A DNA stretch of 64,000 nucleotides from Delftia tsuruhatensis (GTDB lineage: Bacteria; Pseudomonadota; Gammaproteobacteria; Burkholderiales; Burkholderiaceae_C): assembly GCF_903815225.1 (NCBI RefSeq), contig NZ_LR813084.1, forward strand, positions 910,501-974,500, in the 5' to 3' direction. The translations under genes and the position numbers were made by a program. Positions 16,796 to 25,195 of this stretch are shown here, piece by piece. Below the pieces are notes generated by a model. That model worked only from the letters and a program-made list of their open reading frames with translations. It was not told the DNA's origin and searched no databases. Positions within the stretch are counted from its first letter, which is position 1. Every line of letters starts with the position of its first letter.

Positions 16796-17534
16796 AGCCG
16801 GGCATCCTCAGGTGTTGTTCCAGCCAGCGGCCCGCCAGGCTGACCAGCCAGGTCAGCAGGCCGAACCACAGCAGGATGAGCAGCAGCAACTCCAGCACGT
16901 TGTCGCGCTGCGACCAGATCATGATGGACTCGTAGGTCACGTCGCCCACGGCAATGGCCGAGGCCACGGCCGTCATCTTCACCAGGTCCACCAGGTTGTT
17001 GGTCAGCGAGGGCAGGGCAAAGCGCAGGGCCAGCGGCAGCTGCACGCGCACCAGCAGCTGGCGCTGCGAAAAGCCCAGCGAGCGCGCTGCCTCCAGCGTG
17101 GTGGCGGGCACGGCCTCGATGCCGGCGCGCAGCGCCTCGGCATGGAACACGCCCTTGTGCAGCGAGACCACGATCACCACCCAGACAAAGGGCGTGAGCG
17201 GGTTGTTGCCCGCGCCCCAGTCGCGCAGTTGCTGGGTGATCAGCATGTTGAGCACCAGGAAGGCGCAGTACAGCTGCACCAGCGTGGGCGTGTTGCGCGT
17301 GACCTCCACGAAGGCGCGCGCAGGCCGTGCCAGCCAGGCGCGGCCCGAGGTCAGGGCCGCCGCCAGCGCCACGCCGGCCGCCAGGCTGCCGGCAATGGTC
17401 AGCAGGGCCAGCTGCACGGTCACAAGCATGCCGCGCACAAAGGCCTGACGCTCGGCCACGTCCAGCACGAAGGCATAGTTCAGGCCCAGACCCTTGAGCG
17501 CTTGTACGCCCTGCGCAAGCAGGCTGTCGTTCAT
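16785..17534 (-). CDS. Polar amino-acid ABC transporter permease
   Basis: 249-residue permease of the same HisM/GlnP class, partner of the next one. EVTRNTPTLVQLYC marks the family's N-terminal region and HAEALRAGIEAVPATTLEAA followed by RSLGFSQRQLLVRVQLP is the ATPase-coupling loop. ATG 17534 overlaps the aminotransferase stop by 4 nt, making translation coupled. The heterodimer plus one ATPase and three binding proteins makes a complete importer. Confidence 0.9.
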   Translation of the reverse strand: MNDSLLAQGVQALKGLGLNYAFVLDVAERQAFVRGMLVTVQLALLTIAGSLAAGVALAAALTSGRAWLARPARAFVEVTRNTPTLVQLYCAFLVLNMLITQQLRDWGAGNNPLTPFVWVVIVVSLHKGVFHAEALRAGIEAVPATTLEAARSLGFSQRQLLVRVQLPLALRFALPSLTNNLVDLVKMTAVASAIAVGDVTYESIMIWSQRDNVLELLLLILLWFGLLTWLVSLAGRWLEQHLRMPGYGQ

Positions 17535-18802
17535 GGCACGGTCTCCAGGGCGGCCGGCTTTGCATGCGCTTGCGCTTGTGCAGCCGGTTCCTTCAGCGCG
17601 GCCACGGCGCGTGCGATGCGGGCCGTGGCCTCGGCCAGCACCTCGTCGCTGGCGGCCGTGGAGATGCGGAAGTACGGGGACAGGCCGTAGGCCCCGCCAT
17701 CCACGGCAGCCACGCCTTCGGACTCCAGCAGCCATTCGGTCAGGTCGGTGTCGCTGGTGATGGGCTGGCCATCCGGGCGCAGGTAGCCCATCAGCGCGCC
17801 GCAGTGCACAAAGGCAAAGAACGATCCGCCGGGGGGCAGCAGGGCCAGGCCCGGCACCTGGGCCAGCGCCCGGGTGACCAGTTGCGCGCGCCGCGCATAG
17901 GCGTTGCGGACCTGCTGCACAAAGCTCTGGTCGGGAGACTGCAGCGCCGCTGTGGCCGCGGCCTGGGCCACGGAATTGGGGCCTGACGAGGCCTGCGACT
18001 GGATCACCACCATGGCCTGCACCAGCGCGGCCGGGCCTGCGCCCCAGCCGATGCGCCAGCCGGTCATGGCATAGGTCTTGGAGACGCCGTTGACCAGCAG
18101 CGTGCGCTCGCGCAGATCGGGGGCCACCGCCAGCCAGTGCGCGGGGGCCTGGGGCGTGAACCAGATGTGCTCGTACAGCTCGTCCAGCAGCACCAGAACC
18201 TGCGGGTGCTGGCGCAGCACCTGGGCCAGTGCGGCCAGTTCCTCGCGGCTGTAGACGGCGCCCGAGGGGTTGCCCGGCGTGTTCAGCACCAGCCAGCGCG
18301 TGCGCGGCGTGATGGCGGCCTGCAGCGCGGCCGGCGTGAGCTTGAAGCCCTGCTCGATGCCGCAGTCCACGATGACCGGCGTGCCATCGTTCACGCGCAC
18401 GATGTCGGGAAACGAAGGCCAGTACGGCGCGGGCACGATGACCTCGTCACCCGCGTCCAGCGTGGCTGCCAGCGCGTTGTAGATCACCTGCTTGCCGCCG
18501 TTGCTGACGATGATCTGCCCGGCGTCGAAGTCCAGCCCGTTCTCGCGCCGGTACTTGGCGCTGATGGCCTGGCGCAGCGCGGCCGTGCCGGGCGTGGGCG
18601 TGTACTTTGTCTCGCCACGGGCCAGGGCTGCGATGGCGGCCTGCTTGATGGGCTCGGGCGTGTCGAAATCGGGCTCGCCCGTGGTCAGCGCAATGATGTC
18701 GCGGCCCTGGCGGGCCAGGGCCGTGGCCCGCGCGCTGGCCGCTGCATTGGGCGAAAGCCTGACGCGCTGCACGCGCTGCGAAAGGGGAAAGGGCGTGGTC
18801 AT
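17531..18802 (-). CDS. Class I/II PLP aminotransferase
   Basis: 423-residue fold-type I aminotransferase of the aspartate aminotransferase Ib group. Seen: TTGEPDFDTPEPIKQA near residue 40, NTPGNPSGAVYSREEL (substrate/PLP asparagine) and the PLP lysine in NGVSKTYAMTGWRIGWG. It would convert the imported amino acid to its 2-oxo acid. Coupled by 4-nt overlaps to the FAD oxidase upstream and the permease downstream. Specificity is unknown; given the C-S lyase and thiol-dioxygenase-like cupin in the operon, a sulfur amino acid is the favoured substrate. Confidence 0.9.
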   Translation of the reverse strand: MTTPFPLSQRVQRVRLSPNAAASARATALARQGRDIIALTTGEPDFDTPEPIKQAAIAALARGETKYTPTPGTAALRQAISAKYRRENGLDFDAGQIIVSNGGKQVIYNALAATLDAGDEVIVPAPYWPSFPDIVRVNDGTPVIVDCGIEQGFKLTPAALQAAITPRTRWLVLNTPGNPSGAVYSREELAALAQVLRQHPQVLVLLDELYEHIWFTPQAPAHWLAVAPDLRERTLLVNGVSKTYAMTGWRIGWGAGPAALVQAMVVIQSQASSGPNSVAQAAATAALQSPDQSFVQQVRNAYARRAQLVTRALAQVPGLALLPPGGSFFAFVHCGALMGYLRPDGQPITSDTDLTEWLLESEGVAAVDGGAYGLSPYFRISTAASDEVLAEATARIARAVAALKEPAAQAQAHAKPAALETVP

Positions 18803-20340
18803 GGCGTGGTGCCTTCCTGGAATGCGGCGGCGGGCGTTGGAGATGCATGCGGTAAAGAGTGCGGCAACCCATGCTGCAAACCGTCCGGCAGGGGCTGCAG
18901 CACCTTGCCGGGATTGAGCAGGCCCAGCGGGTCGAAGGCCTGCTTGAGACGCCGCATGAGCTGCAGCTCCACGGCGCTCTTGTAGCGGGGCAGCAGGTCG
19001 CGCTTGGTCTGGCCCACGCCGTGCTCGGCGCTGATGGAGCCGCCATGGGCGTGCACGCTGTCGTGCACCACCTCGTGGATGGCTTCTTCCTGGGCGAACA
19101 GTTGCGCCGGCGTGCTGTCCGGCGCGTGCGACACGTTGTAGTGCAGGTTGCCGTCGCCCAGGTGCCCGAAGGCCACGGGCCGCACGGCGCCAAAGCGCGC
19201 CTGCAGCAGCGCGGCCGTGGCCGCGAGAAAGTCGGGGATGCGCGAGATGGGCACCGACACGTCGTGCTTGATGTTGCCGCCATCGCGCCGCTGGGCCTCG
19301 CCCAGGGCCTGGTCGCGCAGCCGCCACAGGGCCTGGCTTTGCTGCAGGCTCTGGGCAATGGCGGCATCGGTGACCAGGCCGTCCTCGAAGGCCTGGCCCA
19401 CCACGTCCTCGAAGCGCTGGCGCGCATGGGCCTCGCCCTCGCTGTCGGACAACTCGATCAGCGCATACCAGGGCGCCTTGAGCGCCAGCGCAATCGGCTG
19501 CTCGGGCACATGCCGGGCTATCAGGCCCAGGGCCGTGTCCGACATCAGCTCGAACGCCGTCAGGCTGGCGCCGAAGCCCGCCCGCGCCTGGCTGAGAAAG
19601 GCCACTGCATCGCGTATGCAGCCAAAGGCCAGCAGGGCCGTGTGCTGGGCGCGGGGCAGCGGATGCAGGCGCAGCGTGGCCGCCGTGATGATGCCCAGCG
19701 TGCCTTCGCTGCCCACGTACAGGTCGCGCAGCGCATAGCCGGTGTTGTCCTTGCGCAGCCCGCGCAGGCCGTCCCAGATGTCGCCCTCGGCCGTCACCAC
19801 TTCCAGGCCCAGCACCAGCTCGCGCGCGTTGCCGTAGCGCAGCACCTGGGTGCCGCCCGCGTTGGTGGACAGGTTGCCGCCAATGGTGCAGCTGCCCTCG
19901 GAGCCCAGGCTGAGCGGAAACAGCCGGTCCGCATCGCGCGCTGCCTGCTGCACATGGGCCAGCACGGCGCCGGCCTCCACGGTCAGGGTGTCGTTGTCGG
20001 TGTCGATGGCGCGCACGCGGTTCAGGCGCGCCAGCGACAGCAGCACGGCGTGGCCCGAGGCGTCGGGCGTGGCACCGCCCATCAGCCCGGTGTTGCCGCC
20101 CTGGGCCACGATGGGCGTTCGGTGGGCGCGGCACAGGCGCACCAGCTGCGCCACCTGGGCCGTGTCGGCGGGCCGTGCCACGGCCAGGGCCTGACCCGTG
20201 AGGCGGCCATGCTGGTCGGTCAGGTAGCCGGCCGCATCGGAACCCGTGAGCACATGGGCGTCGCCCAGGGCGTGGCGCAGCGCGGTGACCAGGTCGGCGG
20301 GGCCGGTGATGTGGCCGCTGGTGCTGGTGTGGGTGCTCAT
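18799..20340 (-). CDS. FAD-linked oxidase (GlcD / D-2-hydroxyacid dehydrogenase family)
   Basis: 513-residue flavoprotein. N-terminal PCMH FAD-binding domain with TPIVAQGGNTGLMGGATP (~83-100) and LGSEGSCTIGGNLSTNAGG (~153-171); C-terminal substrate domain with GHLGDGNLHYNVS and SISAEHGVGQTKRDLLP, the family's metal- and substrate-binding His segments. It would oxidise a D-2-hydroxyacid (lactate-like) to a 2-oxo acid, feeding or draining the aminotransferase product. The C-terminal tail after NPGKVLQPLP is variable and His/Pro-rich. ATGA overlaps on both sides. Confidence 0.9.
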   Translation of the reverse strand: MSTHTSTSGHITGPADLVTALRHALGDAHVLTGSDAAGYLTDQHGRLTGQALAVARPADTAQVAQLVRLCRAHRTPIVAQGGNTGLMGGATPDASGHAVLLSLARLNRVRAIDTDNDTLTVEAGAVLAHVQQAARDADRLFPLSLGSEGSCTIGGNLSTNAGGTQVLRYGNARELVLGLEVVTAEGDIWDGLRGLRKDNTGYALRDLYVGSEGTLGIITAATLRLHPLPRAQHTALLAFGCIRDAVAFLSQARAGFGASLTAFELMSDTALGLIARHVPEQPIALALKAPWYALIELSDSEGEAHARQRFEDVVGQAFEDGLVTDAAIAQSLQQSQALWRLRDQALGEAQRRDGGNIKHDVSVPISRIPDFLAATAALLQARFGAVRPVAFGHLGDGNLHYNVSHAPDSTPAQLFAQEEAIHEVVHDSVHAHGGSISAEHGVGQTKRDLLPRYKSAVELQLMRRLKQAFDPLGLLNPGKVLQPLPDGLQHGLPHSLPHASPTPAAAFQEGTTP

Positions 20341-21155
20341 GCGGGCGCCTTCCTGAACTTGTCGTGCAGCTGGTGCAGCAGCGGCGTGGGCGTCATGCCG
20401 TTGCGCTGCTCCACCTCGATCAGCCAGCCCGTGCGGTGCCAGTCCTGCACGATGCGGTCGATGGCCGCCTGCGTGTCGGACTCGCCCTTGCGCAGCCAGA
20501 TCACCGAGGGCGAGGGAATGATGTCCGCGGGGGAGACGATCTCGTAGTCCTTCCAGTCCGCATTGCTGGCCACGAGTTCGCGCAGCGTGGGGCTGACGTG
20601 CACGGCGGCCGCGCAGTTGCCGCCCTTGAGAGCCAGCAGCGACTCGGGCTGGCCCCGGAAGGCCTTGATCTGGGCGCCGTATTGATCGGCCAGCGGCTTG
20701 GTGAAATTGCTGCCCTGGGACACGCACACGGGCTTGCCGCGCAGGTCGTCCCACTGGCGCACGCCGCTGCCCTTCTTGGCGATGGCGGCGCCGCCGACTT
20801 CCTCGAACGGCGTGGGCACGAAGGACAGGATCTCGCTGCGCTCCTGCGTCCACTGCATGTTGGCGATCAGGATGTCCACCTTGCCCTGCTGCAGGAACTG
20901 CACGCGGTTGGACGGCTGGACCTGCACGGTCTCCACCGCCACGCCCAGGCCCTTGGCCACGCCTTCGGACAGCTGAACGTTGTAGCCCACGTGCCTTTGC
21001 GTGACGGGGTCGATGGTGCCGAACGGCGGCCCCGAAAGCATCACGCCCACCACGATCTTGCCGCGCTGCTTGATGCGGTCCAGCGTGGCGTCGGCATGGG
21101 CTGCCAGGGTTGTGAGGGCCAGCAGGGCTGCCAGTGCGGTGTGAACCGGCTTCAT
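20337..21155 (-). CDS. Amino-acid ABC transporter periplasmic binding protein (third of three)
   Basis: 272-residue type II binding protein with a signal peptide cut near LAAHADATL. Family opening TLDRIKQRGKIVVGVMLSGP; ligand-site region ILIANMQWTQERSEILSF. Two cysteines (GKPVCVSQGSNF and LKGGNCAAAV) recur at equivalent places in all three binding proteins here and could form a disulfide. 4-nt overlaps with both neighbours. Cystine-like or other sulfur amino acids are the probable ligands from operon context. Confidence 0.9.
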   Translation of the reverse strand: MKPVHTALAALLALTTLAAHADATLDRIKQRGKIVVGVMLSGPPFGTIDPVTQRHVGYNVQLSEGVAKGLGVAVETVQVQPSNRVQFLQQGKVDILIANMQWTQERSEILSFVPTPFEEVGGAAIAKKGSGVRQWDDLRGKPVCVSQGSNFTKPLADQYGAQIKAFRGQPESLLALKGGNCAAAVHVSPTLRELVASNADWKDYEIVSPADIIPSPSVIWLRKGESDTQAAIDRIVQDWHRTGWLIEVEQRNGMTPTPLLHQLHDKFRKAPA

Positions 21156-22081
21156 GGCTTGGCTCCCTTGGCGGCGGCAGCCTGGGTTGCCTGCGCTTCG
21201 GCCTGCGCTGCCGCATACACCGCGAAGTCGTAGGGCGCGCGGTCGAACTGGCCCTTCAGCGCGCGTTCATGGCGCTCGGCGATCCAGGTGTCGGGCACGC
21301 CGCTGGCGCGGGCCACCTTGAGCAGAAAACCCGTGCGGTGCCAGTCCTGGATGGCCTTGTCCACAAAGGCCTGGGTGTCGGCCTCGCCGCGGCGCGTCCA
21401 CACCACGGTGGGCGAGGGAATCAACTGGTCCTGCGTGCCCAGTTCGAAGTCCTTCCACTCGGCTGCATTCGGGCCGGTGAGCTTTTCATAAAGGGCGGGC
21501 TGGATATGGACCGACGCCGCGCAGGTGCCGCCCTTGAGCGCCAGCAGCGACTCGGGAATGCCGCGCAGGCCCTTGACCACGGCGCCATAGCTCTCGGCCA
21601 GGGGCTTGGCGAAGTTGCTGCCCTGCGACACGCAGGCCACCTTGCCGCGCAGGTCCTCCCAGCGCTTGATGCCGCTGGCCTTGGCCACCAGGGCGCCGCC
21701 GCCGATGAGGTCATAAGGCGTGGGCGCGAACGAGAGAATCTCGCTGCGCTCCTGCGTCCACTGGATGTTGGCGATCAGCAGGTCCACCTTGCCGCTTTGC
21801 AGGAACTGCACGCGCGTGGAGGCCGTCACGGGAACCGTCTCCAGCGACACGCCCAGGCGGCGTGCGATGTCGGCGGCCAGCTCGGTCTGGTAGCCGCCGG
21901 TCTTGCCGGTGGCGGGGTCCAGCACGCCGAACGGCGGGCTGGCACCGTCGATGCCCACGGACAGCTTGCCGCGTTGCTTGATCTTGTCCAGCGTGGCATC
22001 GGCGTGGGTGGCACCGGCGCCCAGCAGCAGGGCCAGGGCGGCGGCAAGGGGGGGAAGAAGGCGAGGCATGCGTGAATCCAT
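21152..22081 (-). CDS. Amino-acid ABC transporter periplasmic binding protein (second of three)
   Basis: 309-residue paralogue of the protein downstream, with the same TLDKIKQRGKLSVGIDGASP opening, IQWTQERSEILSFAPTPYD and the two conserved cysteines (GKVACVSQGSNF, LKGGTCAASV). Signal peptide cut near GATHADATL. An Ala/Gln-rich tail ends the protein. Start at ATG 22081 or the in-frame ATG at 22069; both keep the signal peptide. Confidence 0.88.
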   Translation of the reverse strand: MDSRMPRLLPPLAAALALLLGAGATHADATLDKIKQRGKLSVGIDGASPPFGVLDPATGKTGGYQTELAADIARRLGVSLETVPVTASTRVQFLQSGKVDLLIANIQWTQERSEILSFAPTPYDLIGGGALVAKASGIKRWEDLRGKVACVSQGSNFAKPLAESYGAVVKGLRGIPESLLALKGGTCAASVHIQPALYEKLTGPNAAEWKDFELGTQDQLIPSPTVVWTRRGEADTQAFVDKAIQDWHRTGFLLKVARASGVPDTWIAERHERALKGQFDRAPYDFAVYAAAQAEAQATQAAAAKGAKP

Positions 22082-22098
22082 CAGGGAACGGAAGGCCC

Positions 22099-22117
22099 GG
22101 CCCCGTCTTGCGGGGCC
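22099..22117 (-). other. Stem-loop between the first and second binding-protein genes
   Basis: GGCCCCG / CGGGGCC arms (7 bp) with a TCTTG loop in the 81-nt gap, not followed by a T-run on the minus strand. It could stabilise the 3' end of the first binding-protein message, as in other ABC operons where the receptor is made in excess. Function inferred. Confidence 0.4.
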
Positions 22118-22162
22118 TGGGCCTGGGTGGTCGAAAAGGGGGGGCGCCGTGGCGGCCGGCGG

Positions 22163-23029
22163 TCAGCTTGCGGACTTGAACTTCGCCTGCAGCTCAGGCA
22201 GCAGCGGGTTGGCCGGCTCTATGCCCACACGCTTTTCGGCGGCGATCAGCCAGCCCGTGCGGTGCCAGTTCTGCACCACCTTGTCCACGGCGGCGATGGT
22301 GTCGGCCTCGCCCTTGCGGGTCCAGACCACGGAGGGCGCGGGCAGCACCTCGGTGGCGATGGGGGCCGAGTACTGCGCCCATTCGGGGTTGTTGCGCAGC
22401 AGCGGGTAGATCAGCGTGCTGTCATGCACGGCGGCCACGCAGTTGCCGCCCTTGAGCGCCAGCAGCGAGTCCGACGAGCTCTTGTAGCCATGCACCTGGG
22501 CGCCGTACTCGCTGGCCAGCGGCTTGGCAAAGCTGCTGCCCTGGGACACGCACACCGGCTTGCCGCGCAGGTCTTCCCACTTGGCAACGCCGCTGCCCTT
22601 GCGCACGGCGGCAATGCCGCCCACGCGGTAGAAGGGCGTGGGCGCGTAGCCCAGGGTCTCGGCACGGTCGGGGTTCAGCTCCATGGAGGCGATCAGCAGA
22701 TCCACCTTGCCGGCCTGCAGAAACTGCACGCGCGTGGCGGTCTGCACCTGGACCAGCTCGGCCTCCACGCCCAGGCCCTTGGCCAGGGCGCGCGCCAGCT
22801 CGGGGTTCCAGCCCACCAGTTGCTGGGTGGACGGGTCGATGGAGCCGAAGGGGCCGCCGTTGACCAGCACGCCGATGGTGACCTTGCCGCGCTGCCTGAT
22901 CTTGTCCAGGGTCGCGTCGGCATGGGCCGCACCGGCCACCATGGCCAGCGCCAGGCAGATGAGGGAACGGGGGGAGGCAATGGGATGGCGGGAGCGGCCG
23001 GGACGGATGAAGGCGGGGAGATGCTGCAT
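22163..23029 (-). CDS. Amino-acid ABC transporter periplasmic binding protein (first of three)
   Basis: 288-residue paralogue that opens the ten-gene operon. Signal peptide (PRSLICLALAMVAGAAHA) then TLDKIRQRGKVTIGVLVNGG; the two cysteines are in GKPVCVSQGSSF and LKGGNCVAAV. It departs most in the ligand region (MELNPDRAETLGYAPTP instead of IQWTQERSEILSF), suggesting a different ligand for the same permease. ATG 23029 is the best start, though the ribosome-binding site is weak and the N-terminal ~20 residues before the hydrophobic core are long for a signal peptide. Confidence 0.88.
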   Translation of the reverse strand: MQHLPAFIRPGRSRHPIASPRSLICLALAMVAGAAHADATLDKIRQRGKVTIGVLVNGGPFGSIDPSTQQLVGWNPELARALAKGLGVEAELVQVQTATRVQFLQAGKVDLLIASMELNPDRAETLGYAPTPFYRVGGIAAVRKGSGVAKWEDLRGKPVCVSQGSSFAKPLASEYGAQVHGYKSSSDSLLALKGGNCVAAVHDSTLIYPLLRNNPEWAQYSAPIATEVLPAPSVVWTRKGEADTIAAVDKVVQNWHRTGWLIAAEKRVGIEPANPLLPELQAKFKSAS

Positions 23030-23097
23030 GGCGGATCGGGAACCGACGGAAGATGGGTACGCAGGCATCTTGCGGTGCCCCCGGGGCTGGAGCAACA

Positions 23098-23121
23098 AAG
23101 CTTTGCGAGCATGCATATGCG
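23098..23121 (+). promoter_or_regulatory. Shared 24-bp motif, copy 3
   Basis: AAGCTTTGCGAGCATGCATA followed by TGCG, 20 of 24 positions identical to copy 1 at 9897. It lies 69 bp upstream of the first gene of the ABC operon, in the divergent region 23030-23243. Occurrence before both sulfur loci points to one regulator. Confidence 0.6.
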
Positions 23122-23243
23122 CTTTGCTTCGCTGTGCGGGCGCAGGCAATGGCCCGTGCGCCGCCATGCTCCGTACTTTCCCTGCCACGGGGGGATGGTG
23201 TAATCGCGGCACACTGCCATCGCCCGCCCAGTCCGCCTCACCC

Positions 23244-23630
23244 ATGACCAAAGTCCTCGCCTTTTTCGCCACCGCCGCGCTGCAGTTGTGCTGGGTGCCC
23301 CACGCCATGGCCGCCAGCTGCGAGGACGGCGCCACCAACATGTCCGAGATCCGCGCCTGCCTGGCCGAGCAGAACAAGTCCGCCGTGAAGGAGGCCTACG
23401 TCGAGCTGTCCCTCAAGCTCAAGGCCCGCATGCCCCAGGCCTCGGCCGCCCTGGAGGAGTCGCAGCGCAACTGGGTGCAGTTCGCGCGCAGCTCCTGCGA
23501 CTTCTATGCGGAATTCAACTCGGCCACCTGGATCCGGGAAGACGCGCGCGCCAATTGCATGGCCGATTTCTCGCGGGCACGCGTCAAGGTGCTCAAGGCC
23601 TGGGAGAACCAGCTGGACAAGAAGCCCTGA
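23244..23630 (+). CDS. LprI/DUF1311-family secreted protein
   Basis: 128-residue secreted protein: signal peptide cut after VPHAMA, then SCEDGATNMSEIRACLAEQN and RMPQASAALEESQRNWVQFA, the pattern of the DUF1311/LprI domain, some members of which inhibit lysozyme. Four cysteines remain in the mature protein. Its last 38 nt overlap the tail of the convergent ADP-ribosylglycohydrolase gene. Confidence 0.8.
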   Translation: MTKVLAFFATAALQLCWVPHAMAASCEDGATNMSEIRACLAEQNKSAVKEAYVELSLKLKARMPQASAALEESQRNWVQFARSSCDFYAEFNSATWIREDARANCMADFSRARVKVLKAWENQLDKKP

Positions 23631-24561
23631 GCTGCCGGGCTGCCCGCCACAGTGATTCGGCCATGGCACCGATCTCATGGCCCTGGTGCAGCCGTTGCAG
23701 CCAATGCCCTGGAATGCCGCTGGCGCCGTGGGTGGCGCCAGCGAGCTGGCCGGCGATGGCGGCCGTGGTGTCAGCGTCGTCACCCAGGTTTGCGGCCTCC
23801 AGCACGGCTGCCTCGAAGCTGTCGTGGCGGGTGCAGCACCACAGCGCCGCTTCCAGGCTGTCCACCACATAGCCGCTGCCCCGGATCTGCGCGGCGCTCT
23901 TGTCCAGGTATCCTCCTGCGGCGATGTCTCTGATACGGGGGCTGTCGGTGGCGGAGACGATATCGCACAGGTCGAGCACCTGCGGCAGGGGCAGGCCGCT
24001 CAACGCCCGGCTCAGCGCCACTGCGAACAGGCGGCAGGCCTGCAGGCATTCAGGGGCTGCATGGGTGGTGCGCGAGCTGAGTTCGGCCATGCGCTGCACC
24101 AGATCTTCGTCCTGGCCGAAGAACATGGGAACGGGTGCCAGCCGCATCAATGAGCCGTTGCCGGCCTGGTCCGGATCGGGCGAACCGGCCAGGGGATCGC
24201 CGCAGGCCAGGAAGCGCTGGATGGCGGCCTTGGTGGCCATGCCGATATCGAAGCAGTTGCCGGTCGAGCTCCAGTAGCCCCATTCGTACCAGTTCGCATA
24301 GCGCGTCATCTGGTCGTGCGCGTCGCAACCGCTGCGCTGGAGCAGGCTTTCGGCCAGGCACAGGGCCATGGAGGTGTCGTCGGTCCACTTGCCGGCGGGC
24401 AGCGAGAACGGACCGCCGCCCACCATGTCGGTCAGCGGCGCAAAGCTGCCGCGCGGCTGGAATTCCAGCGTCGTTCCCACGGCGTCGCCGCAGGCCAGGC
24501 CCAGCAGGGCACCACGGTATCGGTCCAGCGTGTCCATGGCCATGCCTGTGCTCCCGCTCAT
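23593..24561 (-). CDS. ADP-ribosylglycohydrolase (DraG/ARH family)
   Basis: 322-residue all-helical hydrolase that removes ADP-ribose from proteins or other acceptors, with two divalent metals. Metal and substrate motifs are intact: GDAVGTTLEF (~25-34), GKWTDDTSMAL (~58-68), NGSLMRLAPVP (~136-146) and LGDDADTTAAIAGQ (~267-280). ATG 24561 overlaps the NADAR stop by 4 nt. Last gene of the NrtR-linked operon, so likely co-regulated with NAD status. The acceptor residue (Arg, Ser, nucleic acid) cannot be told. Confidence 0.92.
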   Translation of the reverse strand: MSGSTGMAMDTLDRYRGALLGLACGDAVGTTLEFQPRGSFAPLTDMVGGGPFSLPAGKWTDDTSMALCLAESLLQRSGCDAHDQMTRYANWYEWGYWSSTGNCFDIGMATKAAIQRFLACGDPLAGSPDPDQAGNGSLMRLAPVPMFFGQDEDLVQRMAELSSRTTHAAPECLQACRLFAVALSRALSGLPLPQVLDLCDIVSATDSPRIRDIAAGGYLDKSAAQIRGSGYVVDSLEAALWCCTRHDSFEAAVLEAANLGDDADTTAAIAGQLAGATHGASGIPGHWLQRLHQGHEIGAMAESLWRAARQLRASCPAGSPRP

Positions 24562-25145
24562 GGTTGGTCAGGAGCGGTGCCGCGCAGCCGCGCCCGCACC
24601 TGCATCAGCGCAAAGCCCAGCAGATTCAGTCCCTGCCAGCGCGCGGGGTCGGTGGCGCGCACATCGTCGGCGGCCAGGCCGATGCCCCAGATGGCGTCCA
24701 CGGGGCTGGCTTCCACCAGCACGCGTTCGCCCGTGTTCAGCAGATAGCGGGCCAGGGCCGGATTCTGGGAAAACTTGGCCTCGTTGGCGCGCACCACGAT
24801 GCCCATGCGCGCGGCTACCCAGGCCGCTTCATCGAAGCCCTGGATGCCGCGCCCCAGCTTCTTGGCCTCGCCCGGCGTGCGGCAGCGCACGATGGCGGCG
24901 TGCGCCGCCTCGTCGCCAAACAGCCGCGCCTTGCCCGCCATCATGAAATGCTCGGCCGTGGGGTAGTGCTGGCCATCGACCTCGAAGCCGGCCTCGAACC
25001 ACTGGCTCAGGCAGCTCTTGCCGATGGAGCCGTCGGCGGCGGGTTGATGGCCCCAGAAGGGCAGCCAGCGCGGGGTGAAGCCCTGGGCCATGGCGTGCAG
25101 CAGATCCTGGACGGACTGCGGCGGGGATGTGGTCAAGTCATTCAT
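24558..25145 (-). CDS. NADAR-family protein (ADP-ribose-related hydrolase)
   Basis: 195-residue NADAR (DUF1768, YbiA-like) protein. Family marks: FWGHQPAADGSIGKSCLSQW near the N-terminus, YPTAEHFMMAGKARLFGD, RANEAKFSQNPALARYLLNT, and DAIWGIGLAADD near the C-terminus. Related proteins act on ribose or ADP-ribose N-glycosidic bonds, including removal of ADP-ribose from guanine. ATG 25145 is the annotated start; ATG 25196 or GTG 25199 would add ~18 residues and give an overlap with the NAD-kinase-like stop, so it is an open alternative. Fourth role in the NAD module. Confidence 0.85.
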   Translation of the reverse strand: MNDLTTSPPQSVQDLLHAMAQGFTPRWLPFWGHQPAADGSIGKSCLSQWFEAGFEVDGQHYPTAEHFMMAGKARLFGDEAAHAAIVRCRTPGEAKKLGRGIQGFDEAAWVAARMGIVVRANEAKFSQNPALARYLLNTGERVLVEASPVDAIWGIGLAADDVRATDPARWQGLNLLGFALMQVRARLRGTAPDQP

Positions 25146-25195
25146 ATCGTCCAGGCGTCGCCGTTGCATTGTCTGTAGGGCTTGCAGCATAGCCA

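Noticed and set aside
24558..24561. DarT-NADAR type toxin-antitoxin system
   Set aside because: No DarT-like ADP-ribosyltransferase gene is adjacent or elsewhere in the window.
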